Shown: in pieces, positions 1 to 8,359 of the stretch
Layout: each line of letters begins with the position of its first letter
How positions within the stretch are numbered: position 1 is the stretch's first letter
Program-made: the position numbers and the translations under genes
Assembly: GCA_035455745.1 (NCBI GenBank)
Contig: DATIEP010000026.1
Location: forward strand, 9,960 to 73,959
DNA from: JADGGM01 sp027307005
GTDB taxonomy: Bacteria; Gemmatimonadota; Gemmatimonadetes; Gemmatimonadales; Gemmatimonadaceae
Length of the DNA stretch: 64,000 bases
Direction: 5' to 3'
Notes under the pieces: model-generated
The model's database searches: none
Seen by the model: the letters and a program-made list of their open reading frames with translations, nothing else
What the model was told of the DNA's origin: nothing

Positions 1-149
1 GTCTGCGTCGTGGAGGCCGGTGTGGCCGGCGAGGCCTTCCGCGAGCAGGCCGTGATACCGACGGCGATCGCGGCCAGGGCGACTATGCCTGACGATCCGC
101 GCGCGCGGAGCGTTAGGCGGAAAGCAGGCGATGGATGGGCCGACATCAT
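1..149 (-). CDS. Partial lipoprotein gene (N-terminus only)
   Basis: The open frame starts at an ATG at 149 and runs off the left edge. The 49 residues present have a basic N-terminus, a hydrophobic stretch (IVALAAIAVGITAC) ending in a lipobox-like Cys, then a Ser/Pro/Thr/Ala-rich linker. That is a typical type II signal peptide, so the product is probably anchored in an envelope membrane. The start overlaps the stop of the upstream S9 peptidase in an ATGA, implying translational coupling and possibly a joint task in peptide breakdown. The body of the protein lies outside the window, so no function can be given. The call rests on the signal peptide and the overlap. Confidence 0.55.
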   Translation of the reverse strand, partial: MMSAHPSPAFRLTLRARGSSGIVALAAIAVGITACSRKASPATPASTTQ

Positions 150-2263
150 GGTTTGGTGGTGGCAACCTGTTGTGCGGGGAGGTCCTTGCTCATCCGCTCG
201 ACCACATCGCGCGGCTCGGTGACCGGCGGATTGTTGAGGTATTTGCCGAAGAACACCAGATACCGCTGATAGCGGTCCTCGATGTGCCGCGGTTCGACGA
301 AGCCGTGGTTCTCGCGCGGATAGGTGACGAATTCCACGGGCACGTGACGCTCGGTCAACGCCCGATAGAACTCTTCGGCCTGCGGAATCGGCACGCGTGT
401 GTCCGCCTGGCCGTGCAGAATCATCGTCGGCGTCTTCACGTTGTTCACGTACTTCATCGGCGAGTGGTCCCAGTATTCCTGGACGTTGTCCCACGGCGCC
501 TTCATGTTGAAGAAGAGCCGCAGATACCGATGGATGTCGGTCTCCGAATACATCGAATAGAGATCGGGCAGTCCGGCGCCCGGCGAGATCGCCTTGAAGC
601 GGTCGGTCTGGGTGTCGATCCAGAACGTCATGAAGCCGCCGTACGACCAGCCGAACGCGCCTAACCGATCCGGGTCCGCCCAGCCGCGCGCGATCACCGC
701 ATCCACGCCGCTCATGTCGTCCTTGTAGTCGCCGCCGCCCCAGTCGTTCTGGTTGGCCGACGCGAACGCCTCGCCGCGCCCCGACGAGCCGCGGAAGTTG
801 GGCTCGAGCACCAGATAGCCGTTGGCGGCCATGATCTGCTCGCCGGGATTGAAGCCGAGGAGCGAGGCGCCGGTTGGGCCGCCATGGGGATTGAGCAGCG
901 TCGGGTACTTGTGCGATGCCACGAAGTCCACCGGCTTGGTGACGATGCCGTCGATCTCCATTCCATCCTTGCTGCTCCTCCAGCTGATCACCTCCGTGCT
1001 GCCTAACGCGTAATCGGCCAGCCACGCGTTCTGGTTGGTGATCGGCTCGATCGTGGCGAACGACAGGTCGGAGCGGTACACGTCCGCCGGATGCGTCGGA
1101 TCCGCGCGCGTCCCCACCACCGTGTGTCCATCGGCGCTCACGCCGCTGATGTCGATGACGCCCGGCATGGTCGTTACCTGCTTCACCGTGCCGTCGGCGA
1201 CGTTCGTCGCAAAGATCTCGTTCGACTCGCGTGTCTCGGACGAGAAGTAGATGGACTTCCCATCGGGCGACCAGAACGGTTCGCTGGCGTTGAGCGTGAA
1301 CTTGGTCGTCAGGCTGCGCCCCGGCCCGCCCGACGCCGGCACGACAGAGAGATTTTGCTGGCCCAACGACGCCTCGCGTGTGTCGAGATATGCGATCGAG
1401 GACCCGTCGGGCGAGTAGCGCGGCATGCTGGTGTAGTCAGGCGTGTCCGCCACCTTGCGCACGCTGCCGCTCGCGACGTCCAGCACCCACGCCGTTTGCA
1501 GACCATTGTCGTCCAGCAGCGGCGTCGGCGTCGTCGTAAACGCGATGTGCGTCCCGTCGGGCGAGTAGTGCGCATCGGTGACGTTGTTGTCGCCGTGCGT
1601 GATCTGCCGCTCGGCGCCCGTCGCGACGTCCCACGTCCACAGCTGCGCCATCTTGAGATCGTGATCGACGACGACCGCGTCGTCGTGCAGCTTCTGGCGC
1701 TTCTCCTGGTCGGCATCGGGCGCCGGCGACGCGATGAAGAGCAGCATCTTGCCGTTAGGCGAGAACTCGAAGCCGCGCACGCCATCCTTGTGCTTGGTCA
1801 CCTGCCACGGCTCGCCGCCGTCGGCGTACTCGAACCAGACCTGCGGATGCGCGTCTTTCTCTTCGCCGGCCAGCATCGTGAAGGCGATGATCTTTCCATC
1901 GGGCGACCACCGCGTCCCGGCCACGCTCTTGTCGCCACGCGTGTACTCGCGCGCCGCCGACGCCGGACCGGCCGCCGGCACCACCCACAGATGCGTGACC
2001 GTCTTCCCCGGCTTGTCCTTGTCCATGTCGAGCGCGGAAACGAGATACGCCACGCGCGACCCGTCGGGCGACAACCGCGGCGCCGAGACGCGCGCCACGC
2101 GCAGCGCTTCCGCGCTGCCGAAGAGCCGCTTGCCATCCTTGCTGTGCGCGGCCGAGCTGTCTGCGGGTGCGCTCTGCGCCGGCATGGCGAGCGCGACGGT
2201 GCCCGCGGCCAGGCACACGGCGACGGCCGACAGCACCCAGTGATGGCGAGGTGCGAACGACAT
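146..2263 (-). CDS. Secreted S9-family prolyl oligopeptidase / acylaminoacyl peptidase
   Basis: A 705-residue serine peptidase expected to hydrolyse oligopeptides outside the cytoplasm. An N-terminal signal peptide (about residues 1-30, with AVCLAAGTVALAMPA) is followed by a TolB/PD40-like beta-propeller with repeated SPDG motifs (about 45-430) and a C-terminal alpha/beta hydrolase. The triad reads Ser540 in GWSYGG, Asp621 in ADTRVP and His653 in ENHGF. I chose the ATG at 2263 because an AGGAG-type ribosome site sits just upstream and the signal peptide begins there; the frame stays open upstream without protein-like sequence. The stop overlaps the next lipoprotein gene. The length fits the DPP4/acylaminoacyl-peptidase group; exact specificity is unknown. 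Confidence 0.92.
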   Translation of the reverse strand: MSFAPRHHWVLSAVAVCLAAGTVALAMPAQSAPADSSAAHSKDGKRLFGSAEALRVARVSAPRLSPDGSRVAYLVSALDMDKDKPGKTVTHLWVVPAAGPASAAREYTRGDKSVAGTRWSPDGKIIAFTMLAGEEKDAHPQVWFEYADGGEPWQVTKHKDGVRGFEFSPNGKMLLFIASPAPDADQEKRQKLHDDAVVVDHDLKMAQLWTWDVATGAERQITHGDNNVTDAHYSPDGTHIAFTTTPTPLLDDNGLQTAWVLDVASGSVRKVADTPDYTSMPRYSPDGSSIAYLDTREASLGQQNLSVVPASGGPGRSLTTKFTLNASEPFWSPDGKSIYFSSETRESNEIFATNVADGTVKQVTTMPGVIDISGVSADGHTVVGTRADPTHPADVYRSDLSFATIEPITNQNAWLADYALGSTEVISWRSSKDGMEIDGIVTKPVDFVASHKYPTLLNPHGGPTGASLLGFNPGEQIMAANGYLVLEPNFRGSSGRGEAFASANQNDWGGGDYKDDMSGVDAVIARGWADPDRLGAFGWSYGGFMTFWIDTQTDRFKAISPGAGLPDLYSMYSETDIHRYLRLFFNMKAPWDNVQEYWDHSPMKYVNNVKTPTMILHGQADTRVPIPQAEEFYRALTERHVPVEFVTYPRENHGFVEPRHIEDRYQRYLVFFGKYLNNPPVTEPRDVVERMSKDLPAQQVATTKP

Positions 2264-2426
2264 CGGGACACTCCTTCTGTAGTGCGACATGGGGGGGGAG
2301 ACGACCACGCAGTATGCCCGACGGTACATGAGCCCGCAAGGTCCGCATCGACCCCTATTCGGCCTCGTCCCGACGCGTGCTGTCCCGGCGGTGGGGAAGC
2401 CTAACGCGACACCGAAGACGGACAAC

Positions 2427-2518
2427 GGCGGACAAGACGGACAGGGCCGGACCAAGCCGAATAAACCGAGGTGATCGATTTGTCCGGCTTGGTCCGGCCC
2501 TGTCCTGTCCTGTCCGCC
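2427..2518. repeat. Long imperfect inverted repeat between two genes
   Basis: A perfect 21-bp inverted repeat (2439-2459 with 2485-2505) encloses a 25-nt loop. Allowing one indel, the arms extend outward to about 2427 and 2518, giving a stem of roughly 33 bp. The outer arms are built from short GGACA-type tandem units. It begins two bases past the stop of the peroxidase gene and could act as its terminator, although there is no T-tract. Its architecture resembles the hairpin at the right end of the window, which suggests a dispersed palindromic element rather than a plain terminator. Confidence 0.7.
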
Positions 2519-2519
2519 T

Positions 2520-3893
2520 TTATTTGTCGATCGGCAAGCCGCTCGGCACCGTCTTTGGCGTTAGGCGGGAGAGATTGCGTGCCGCAGGGTCGGTGAGCGC
2601 CGACATATAGTTCATCAACTTGTCCTCGACTTCCGGCGTCAGCACGACGCCCAGGACGATCGTGTCGCGCTCGGCGATCACGGCCGCCTTGTTGTCCAAC
2701 ACGGTCTGTTGAAGCGGCGCGATCAACTGCGCCGGATTGTAGTCCATCAGCTTCTCGTCCGAATTGCTGTAGTGGTCGATGAAATCGCGCAGCGAGATGA
2801 TCGAGCCGTCGTGGCCATAGGGACCGGTCAGCTCTACGTTGCGCAGCGGCGATGTGCGGAAGCGGTACTGATCTGCCGGGTCGCCCGTCACGTTCATTCG
2901 GCCGAAATCATCGAGGCCGGAGACGTCGTTGCCCTTGCCCGGCCCGATCTGCGGCACTGCGACGTCGTGAAATTGGTCGTCGCTCAACGTCGCGCCGTTG
3001 TGGCAGATAGAGCACTTGAGCGTGAGGAATTCCGCGGCGCCGTCCAGCTGCGCCTGCGTGAGCGCGCGGTCGTCGCCCCGCATGAACCGGTCCCACGGCG
3101 TGTCGCGGAACGTCAGGTCGTTCACGATGAATCCGGCGATGGCGTTCGACGCGTACGCGAAGTTCATGTCATCGAAGCGCGTGCCCGGATAGGCGCGCTC
3201 GAACATGCGCCGGTACTTGGGGATCTTGCCTAACCGGCGCATCAGGGCCGCCCAGATCAGCGCTGCGTCGTTGTCGGTGAAGCCCGACAGCTCGCTCCCC
3301 GACGAGCCGCGCATCTCGGCCGCGCTGGTGGGCGGGAACATCGGCTGCGCCGAGAGCGCGCCGAACTCGAACACGCGCGTCATCGACTTGGTGAGCTGTG
3401 CGCCCGCCGGCGTGGTGAAGTGGCCGTGCCCATCGACCTCGACGCGGCCGTCCCAGAACAGGTGGCGCATCGCATAGAGATTGAACAGCGGCGGCGCGTT
3501 GCGCGGAATCATGATGCCGTCCGGCTGCGTGCGGTCAGGCCCGAGACCCGTGCCGCCCGATCCGATCGAGAGACTGCGCCCATCGCCGGTCTCGTAGCGC
3601 GGGAGGTGGCACGTCATGCACGAGACGTCGTGGTTGCCGCTCAAAATCTTGTCGAACGCCAGCTCGCGGCCCAGCCGTACCAGCGCGGGTCGCACGAACG
3701 GGGGACGCGGCAGCGGGGTGATGCCACGGCCTTTCGCCAGTTGCCTAACGAGACGCGGGGTGATCGTGTCCCCACTCGCGCTCCGATTGCCCGTGGACAC
3801 CGCCGACATCTCCGTCGGCTTTTCGGAGCAGCCCGCGACGATCCCACCGAGCATCGCCGCAAGGCCGATCGCCAACCAAGAACTCCTGCGCAT
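2520..3893 (-). CDS. Di-heme cytochrome c peroxidase / MauG-family lipoprotein
   Basis: A 457-residue member of the bacterial cytochrome c peroxidase/MauG family, which reduces H2O2 or carries out related high-valent heme oxidations in the periplasm. Two c-type heme motifs are visible, CMTCH at 92-96 and CSICH at 294-298. The N-terminus has a lipobox (GGIVAGC, Cys22), so the protein is probably membrane-anchored. I preferred the ATG at 3893 to the GTG two codons upstream because GGAGG lies 8 nt before the ATG. It is divergent from the molybdenum hydroxylase genes, and a c-type cytochrome would be a plausible electron partner, but nothing in the sequence proves that link. Confidence 0.9.
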   Translation of the reverse strand: MRRSSWLAIGLAAMLGGIVAGCSEKPTEMSAVSTGNRSASGDTITPRLVRQLAKGRGITPLPRPPFVRPALVRLGRELAFDKILSGNHDVSCMTCHLPRYETGDGRSLSIGSGGTGLGPDRTQPDGIMIPRNAPPLFNLYAMRHLFWDGRVEVDGHGHFTTPAGAQLTKSMTRVFEFGALSAQPMFPPTSAAEMRGSSGSELSGFTDNDAALIWAALMRRLGKIPKYRRMFERAYPGTRFDDMNFAYASNAIAGFIVNDLTFRDTPWDRFMRGDDRALTQAQLDGAAEFLTLKCSICHNGATLSDDQFHDVAVPQIGPGKGNDVSGLDDFGRMNVTGDPADQYRFRTSPLRNVELTGPYGHDGSIISLRDFIDHYSNSDEKLMDYNPAQLIAPLQQTVLDNKAAVIAERDTIVLGVVLTPEVEDKLMNYMSALTDPAARNLSRLTPKTVPSGLPIDK

Positions 3894-4120
3894 AGTCACA
3901 GCCTCCGGTGATCGTGCTGGCCGCGCGCCATCGTCCCCCGGAAAGCCGGCTCGGCGCGCGCGTGTACGACGTGTCTCCCAGTAATCGAAAACCGGCGCCG
4001 CGGCCCGACATCGTCGCCCCTCAGTAGCGACCCCAACCGCTCAGACCACCACAGCCCGTAGCGTTGACCGCACACCGCCCGTACACTAAGAGACAGACAT
4101 CGCATCGGAGCCCGAACCCC

Positions 4121-4579
4121 ATGCCGTCGTTCACCATCCTCGTCAATGGGCGGTCGCACACCGTCGACGTGGCCGCCGATACCCCGCTCCTCTGGGTCCT
4201 CCGTGACTCGATCGGTCTAACGGGCACCAAGTTCGGCTGCGGCATGGGACAGTGCGGCGCCTGCACCGTGCATCTGGACGGCAGAGCCGTCCGCTCGTGC
4301 CAGACGCCCATCGCCAGCGCCACGGGCCGCACGGTGACCACCATCGAAGGCCTGGCCGACGAGCATGGCCGCCGGTTGCAGGAAGCCTGGGTGGAAGAGG
4401 ACGTCCCGCAGTGCGGCTACTGTCAGTCGGGACAGATCATGTCGGCCGCAGCGCTCCTCGCCGCGCACCCGAAGCCGACCGACGCGGACATCGATCGCGC
4501 GATGTCCGGCAACATTTGCCGCTGTGGCACGTACAATCGCATCCGCAGCGCGATCCACCGTGCGTCGCAGGAGGTGTGA
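4121..4579 (+). CDS. [2Fe-2S] subunit of a molybdenum hydroxylase (isoquinoline 1-oxidoreductase alpha-like)
   Basis: This 152-residue protein carries the two iron-sulfur clusters that pass electrons away from the molybdenum centre of the subunit encoded next. An N-terminal plant-type ferredoxin motif (CGMGQCGACTVHL plus a later Cys) is followed by the C-terminal four-Cys domain with CGYCQSGQ and CRCGTY. The ATG at 4121 has a GGAG about 10 nt upstream. The stop lies one base before the start of the large subunit, so the two are co-translated. There is no separate FAD subunit nearby, as in isoquinoline oxidoreductase-like two-subunit enzymes, which suggests a cytochrome or similar external acceptor. 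The substrate cannot be inferred. Confidence 0.93.
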   Translation: MPSFTILVNGRSHTVDVAADTPLLWVLRDSIGLTGTKFGCGMGQCGACTVHLDGRAVRSCQTPIASATGRTVTTIEGLADEHGRRLQEAWVEEDVPQCGYCQSGQIMSAAALLAAHPKPTDADIDRAMSGNICRCGTYNRIRSAIHRASQEV

Positions 4580-4580
4580 C

Positions 4581-6719
4581 ATGGCCAGCACCGTCAACCG
4601 CCGCGACTTTCTGCGCTCGAGCGCCGGCGCGGGCGCGGGCCTGCTCATCGCGCTCTACCTGCCATCGGCCGACCGCCTTACCAGGTTAGGCGAAAGGCAT
4701 CGCGATGATGCCGTGCTCTCGCCCAACGCGTGGCTCGTCATCGGCACCGACGACACCGTCACCGTCTACTTCGACAAATCCGAGATGGGTCAGGGCGTGA
4801 TGACGGCGCTCCCCATGATTTTGGCCGAGGAGCTCGATGCCGATTGGAAGCAGGTGCGCGTCGAGCAGGCGCCGGTGACCGCGGCATTCATCGCGCTGCG
4901 GCACGGCCGCCTGAGCACGGGCGGCAGCACATCGGTGCGCACCTCGTGGGATCCGATGCGTGCGGCCGGAGCGGCAGCGCGCGAGATGCTGGTGACGGCC
5001 GCGGCTGCGCAGTGGGGTGTCGACGCGGCGTCGTGTCGCACCGAGAGCGGAAAGGTCATCCACGCGGCGTCGACGCGATCCGTGTCGTACGGACAGGTGG
5101 CTTCCGCCGCGTCGAAGCTGGCTGTGCCGGCCCAACCGAAGCTCAAGCAAGCCTCGGAATTTCGCATCGTCGGCACGCGTACCAAGCGTGTCGACACACC
5201 GGCCAAGACCCGCGGCACGGCGGATTTCGGCATCGACACGCACCGGCAGGGCATGCTGGTCGCGTTGGTCAAGCGCTGCCCGGTATTCGGCGGGAAGGTG
5301 GCGCACGTCGACGACGCCACGGCGAGGGCCGTGCCGGGCGTTAGGCAGGTGGTGCAGATCTCGAGCGGCATCGCCGTGCTCGCCGATGGGTACTGGCCCG
5401 CGTACAAGGGCCGCGACGCGCTTGCCGTCGATTGGGACCTCGGGCCTAACGCAACGCTCGACTCGGCCGGCATCTGGAAGATCTTCGAGGACCGGCTTGC
5501 GCAGCCCTTGGCCGTCGTGCGCGACAGCGGCAGTGTCGCCAGCGCCGACCCCGCCAAGACCGTGGCGGCCGAGTATCGCCTGCCGTATCTGGCGCACGCG
5601 ACGATGGAGCCGATGAACTGCTCGGCACACGTGCGGGCGGACGGGTGCGACGTCTGGGTGCCCACGCAGAATCAGACCGGTGCGTTGGACGCGGCCGCGC
5701 AGATCACCGGCTTGTCGAAGGACCAGATTGCGATCCACACCACGTTTTTAGGCGGCGGCTTCGGCCGGCGGTCCAAGACCGACTTCGTGACCGACGCGGT
5801 GGAAGCATCGAAGGCTGCCGGCGCGCCGGTGAAGGTGATTTACGACCGGCCCGACGACATCCAGCACGATGGTTATCGGCCGGCCGCGCTGCACCGGTTG
5901 AGTGCCAAGCTCGATGCGAATGGATGGCCGGTTGCGTGGGAGCACAAGTTCGTGGCGCCGTCGATCCTCGCGCAGTACGGCAAGCAGGCGGTGGATAAGG
6001 GCATCGATGGCGACGCCGTGTCGGGGACCGGCGACGATTTCCCGTACGCGATCCCGAACATGCACGTCGAGTACGGCATTCCCGAGACGCCCGTGCCCGT
6101 GTGGTGGTGGCGTTCCGTTGGGCATTCGAGCACGGACTTCGTGGTTGAGAGCTTCCTCGATGAGTTGGCGGCGGCCGGCGGCAAGGATCCCGTGGAGCTC
6201 CGGCGTCGCCTGCTCGCCGGCTCACCGCGGCGGCTTGCGGTACTGAATCTGGCGGCGGAGAAATCCGGCTGGGGCACACCGCTGCCTAACGGACGCGCCC
6301 GCGGCATTGCGCTGCTCGACGGCTTCGGCAACACGATCGTGGTGCAGGTGGCCGAGGTGAGCGTCGAGGCGCAGAAGGTGCGCGTGCATCGGGTGACGTG
6401 CGCGGTGGACTGCGGGATCGTGGTGAATCCCGCCATCGTCGAGTCGCAGATGGAGAGCGCGATCATCTACGGGCTCTCGGCGGCGCTCATGGGCGAGATC
6501 ACGATCAAGGATGGTCGCGTGCAGCAGAGCAGCTTTGCCGATTATCCCGTGATGCGAATGAGAGAGGCGCCGAAGATCGACGTGCACATCGTGGAGAGCA
6601 GCGAGCATCCTGGCGGGATTGGCGAGCCGGGGACGCCGCCGATTGCGCCCGCAGTAGCGAATGCGGTGTTCGCGCTGACGAAGAAGCGGGTGCGGGAGCT
6701 GCCGATCAGTCTAACGTAG
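4581..6719 (+). CDS. Molybdopterin-binding subunit of a molybdenum hydroxylase (isoquinoline 1-oxidoreductase beta-like), Tat-exported
   Basis: A 712-residue molybdenum-cofactor subunit of the xanthine dehydrogenase superfamily, expected to hydroxylate an aldehyde or N-heterocycle with water. The N-terminus has a twin-arginine signal (NRRDFLRSSAGAGAG), so the complex is folded in the cytoplasm and exported. The conserved glycine-rich segment FLGGGFGRR lies mid-protein. The catalytic Glu of the family is in GGIGEPGTPP near the C-terminus. An AGGAGG ribosome site precedes the ATG. It follows the [2Fe-2S] subunit by one base. No cofactor-insertion gene is adjacent. The family call is strong; the substrate is open. 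Confidence 0.93.
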   Translation: MASTVNRRDFLRSSAGAGAGLLIALYLPSADRLTRLGERHRDDAVLSPNAWLVIGTDDTVTVYFDKSEMGQGVMTALPMILAEELDADWKQVRVEQAPVTAAFIALRHGRLSTGGSTSVRTSWDPMRAAGAAAREMLVTAAAAQWGVDAASCRTESGKVIHAASTRSVSYGQVASAASKLAVPAQPKLKQASEFRIVGTRTKRVDTPAKTRGTADFGIDTHRQGMLVALVKRCPVFGGKVAHVDDATARAVPGVRQVVQISSGIAVLADGYWPAYKGRDALAVDWDLGPNATLDSAGIWKIFEDRLAQPLAVVRDSGSVASADPAKTVAAEYRLPYLAHATMEPMNCSAHVRADGCDVWVPTQNQTGALDAAAQITGLSKDQIAIHTTFLGGGFGRRSKTDFVTDAVEASKAAGAPVKVIYDRPDDIQHDGYRPAALHRLSAKLDANGWPVAWEHKFVAPSILAQYGKQAVDKGIDGDAVSGTGDDFPYAIPNMHVEYGIPETPVPVWWWRSVGHSSTDFVVESFLDELAAAGGKDPVELRRRLLAGSPRRLAVLNLAAEKSGWGTPLPNGRARGIALLDGFGNTIVVQVAEVSVEAQKVRVHRVTCAVDCGIVVNPAIVESQMESAIIYGLSAALMGEITIKDGRVQQSSFADYPVMRMREAPKIDVHIVESSEHPGGIGEPGTPPIAPAVANAVFALTKKRVRELPISLT

Positions 6720-7231
6720 GCACCATTGGTGCCACGGGCTTCCGCGCGGTTGGCTCGTTCGTGGGCGTGCTCGCCGACGGCGTGACCAAGCGGTTAGGCG
6801 CACGGTTCCGCTCGACGCTCGCGGCGGCGCTCATCGACACCGCGTCGCACACGGGCTCCTCGGCTGCGCCGGCAACCGCGTGATTGACAGCGTGTGGGGT
6901 GCCATTCCCCGAAACCGAAGCCAGGCGGACTTACGCTTTAACGTTTGCGATCGACGGGGCCACACTCCAGGAGGAGGAGAGGCCCACTGCGTACGAGTCG
7001 CTTTTCGGCGATGGCCGTCCGGTCAGCACCTCTGTCACCCGCGAACACGCTCCCGCTACGATGCTCGGCCCGGGTTTCCAGCGGAACTAGCTGAAAGGGT
7101 CGCGACGTTTGATGCTTTCCCAAGGCCATGAATTGCCTCTGCCCCTTGCCGAGCTCGCTGCGGGAAGTGGTCCGCGAGTATCCTATCAGTGGTCCTACGT
7201 TCTTCGCAAACAACCACCCACCGTTGTGGCG
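6720..7231. other. 512-bp stretch without a convincing gene
   Basis: Between the hydroxylase and decarboxylase genes I find no recognisable protein. The first 165 bp keep an open + frame, ending at 6883, that contains one in-frame GTTAGGC (6793-6799) and reads plausibly (GFRAVGSFVGVLADGVTKRL), but it has no start or recognisable family and may be a gene remnant. The part from about 6885 to 7110 looks richer in A+T than its surroundings and contains an AGGAGGAGGAG run at 6969-6979 that precedes no good start. This could be a decayed gene plus the promoter region of the downstream operon. Confidence 0.4.
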
Positions 7232-7720
7232 ATGTTCTCAAGCGAAAAAATCCGTACCCTGCTCGAGCAGCTCGGCGTCACCCACGTCGTCACCGTGCCC
7301 GACAGCACCATCGGCCGATGGCAAACGGCCATCGAAGAGCGCGGCACACCACGCCTCGTTCGCGTCTGCCGCGAAGGTGAAGCGTGGCAGGTCGCCGCCG
7401 GCCTCCAGTTAGGCGGCGCCACCCCACTCGTGCTCATCCAGTGCACCGGCCTGCTCGAATCCGGCGACGCAATCCGCAACGCGCTCCATGACTTCGGACT
7501 GCCGCTGTTCGCGATCATCGGCTACCGCAGCTATCTCAATCAGGACACGCTGCCCGGCGACACGTGCCTCGTGTTCACCGAACCCACCCTCGATGCGTGG
7601 AAGATCGACTACCGGTTAGTCACCAGGCCGTCGCAATTCGACGACATCCGCCCACACTTCGTCGCCTGCCGAGATGCCGGTAAACCCGGCGCCATCCTCC
7701 TCGCCGAAGGCAAAGCATGA
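7232..7720 (+). CDS. Thiamine-diphosphate decarboxylase, alpha subunit (sulfopyruvate/phosphonopyruvate decarboxylase-like)
   Basis: This 162-residue protein matches the small PYR-type half of split 2-oxoacid decarboxylases such as sulfopyruvate decarboxylase ComD. Family-like segments are LGVTHVVTVPDS near the N-terminus, a Glu in CREGEAWQVAAG (the expected thiamine-activating glutamate) and QCTGLLESGDAIRNAL. The ATG at 7232 gives the usual family length; the frame is open to 7109, but the extra residues do not look like protein of this family. The stop overlaps the beta-subunit start in an ATGA. Known relatives turn sulfopyruvate into sulfoacetaldehyde, or phosphonopyruvate into phosphonoacetaldehyde. 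Which 3-substituted pyruvate is used here cannot be told. Confidence 0.85.
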   Translation: MFSSEKIRTLLEQLGVTHVVTVPDSTIGRWQTAIEERGTPRLVRVCREGEAWQVAAGLQLGGATPLVLIQCTGLLESGDAIRNALHDFGLPLFAIIGYRSYLNQDTLPGDTCLVFTEPTLDAWKIDYRLVTRPSQFDDIRPHFVACRDAGKPGAILLAEGKA

Positions 7721-8325
7721 CGTCTCCGACCACGACACCCACGGCGCCGCGCACACACATGCCGGCCAAAGATGCGCTCGCGGCCGTGCATGCGGCGCGC
7801 GATCCCCGCGACATCGTCATCACGACGATGACGCCCGCCCGCGACTGGATGCTCTTGCCGCAACAGCCGTTGGATCTGGTGCTCGTGCCGTCCGCCATGG
7901 GCAGCGCGCCTCCGTTGGGCTTGGGCCTTGCCCTCGCCCAACCGACCCGCCGCGTCATCGTCTGCAATGGCGATGGCTCGATGCTGATGAACCTCGGCGC
8001 CCTCGTGTCGATCGCGAACGCGCGTCCGGCGAATCTCGTCCTCATCGTGTTCGTGAACGGCACCTACGAGGTGACGGGATCACAGCCGGTTCCGGGCGCC
8101 GGCGTCGTCGACTATCCGGCGCTCGCACGCGCGGCCGGGTTCGAGTCGGTCCACGCGTATGGATCGCTCCACGAATGGCAGAGCGCCGTTAGGCGGATCA
8201 TCGCAGTGCCCGGGCCCACGTTCGTGGCGCTCGACGTCGAGCAGGTGCACGGCCAGCCCGGACCCAAGTCGCCCGGCCCCGCACGCGAGCGCGCGCGGCA
8301 ATTCATGCAAGCGCTTCGGGGCTGA
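7717..8325 (+). CDS. Thiamine-diphosphate decarboxylase, beta subunit (sulfopyruvate decarboxylase-like)
   Basis: The PP-type half of the split decarboxylase, 202 residues. The thiamine-diphosphate/Mg motif is complete: GDGS at 85-88 and Asn114 in FVNGTYE, about 30 residues apart as the motif requires. The N-terminal 20 residues are Thr/Pro-rich and dispensable-looking. The gene overlaps the alpha-subunit stop by four bases, so the two halves should be made in equal amounts and assemble together. The aminotransferase gene begins 34 bp downstream, and an aminotransferase feeding a 2-oxoacid to this enzyme is the simplest reading. The family is secure; the substrate is not. Confidence 0.87.
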   Translation: MTSPTTTPTAPRTHMPAKDALAAVHAARDPRDIVITTMTPARDWMLLPQQPLDLVLVPSAMGSAPPLGLGLALAQPTRRVIVCNGDGSMLMNLGALVSIANARPANLVLIVFVNGTYEVTGSQPVPGAGVVDYPALARAAGFESVHAYGSLHEWQSAVRRIIAVPGPTFVALDVEQVHGQPGPKSPGPARERARQFMQALRG

Positions 8326-8359
8326 ACCGCGCCGCCTCACCACGCCATCGTTTCGCCCA

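Noticed and set aside
1091..2404. A plus-strand open frame of 437 codons
   Set aside because: Antisense to the S9 peptidase; extremely Arg-rich and not protein-like.
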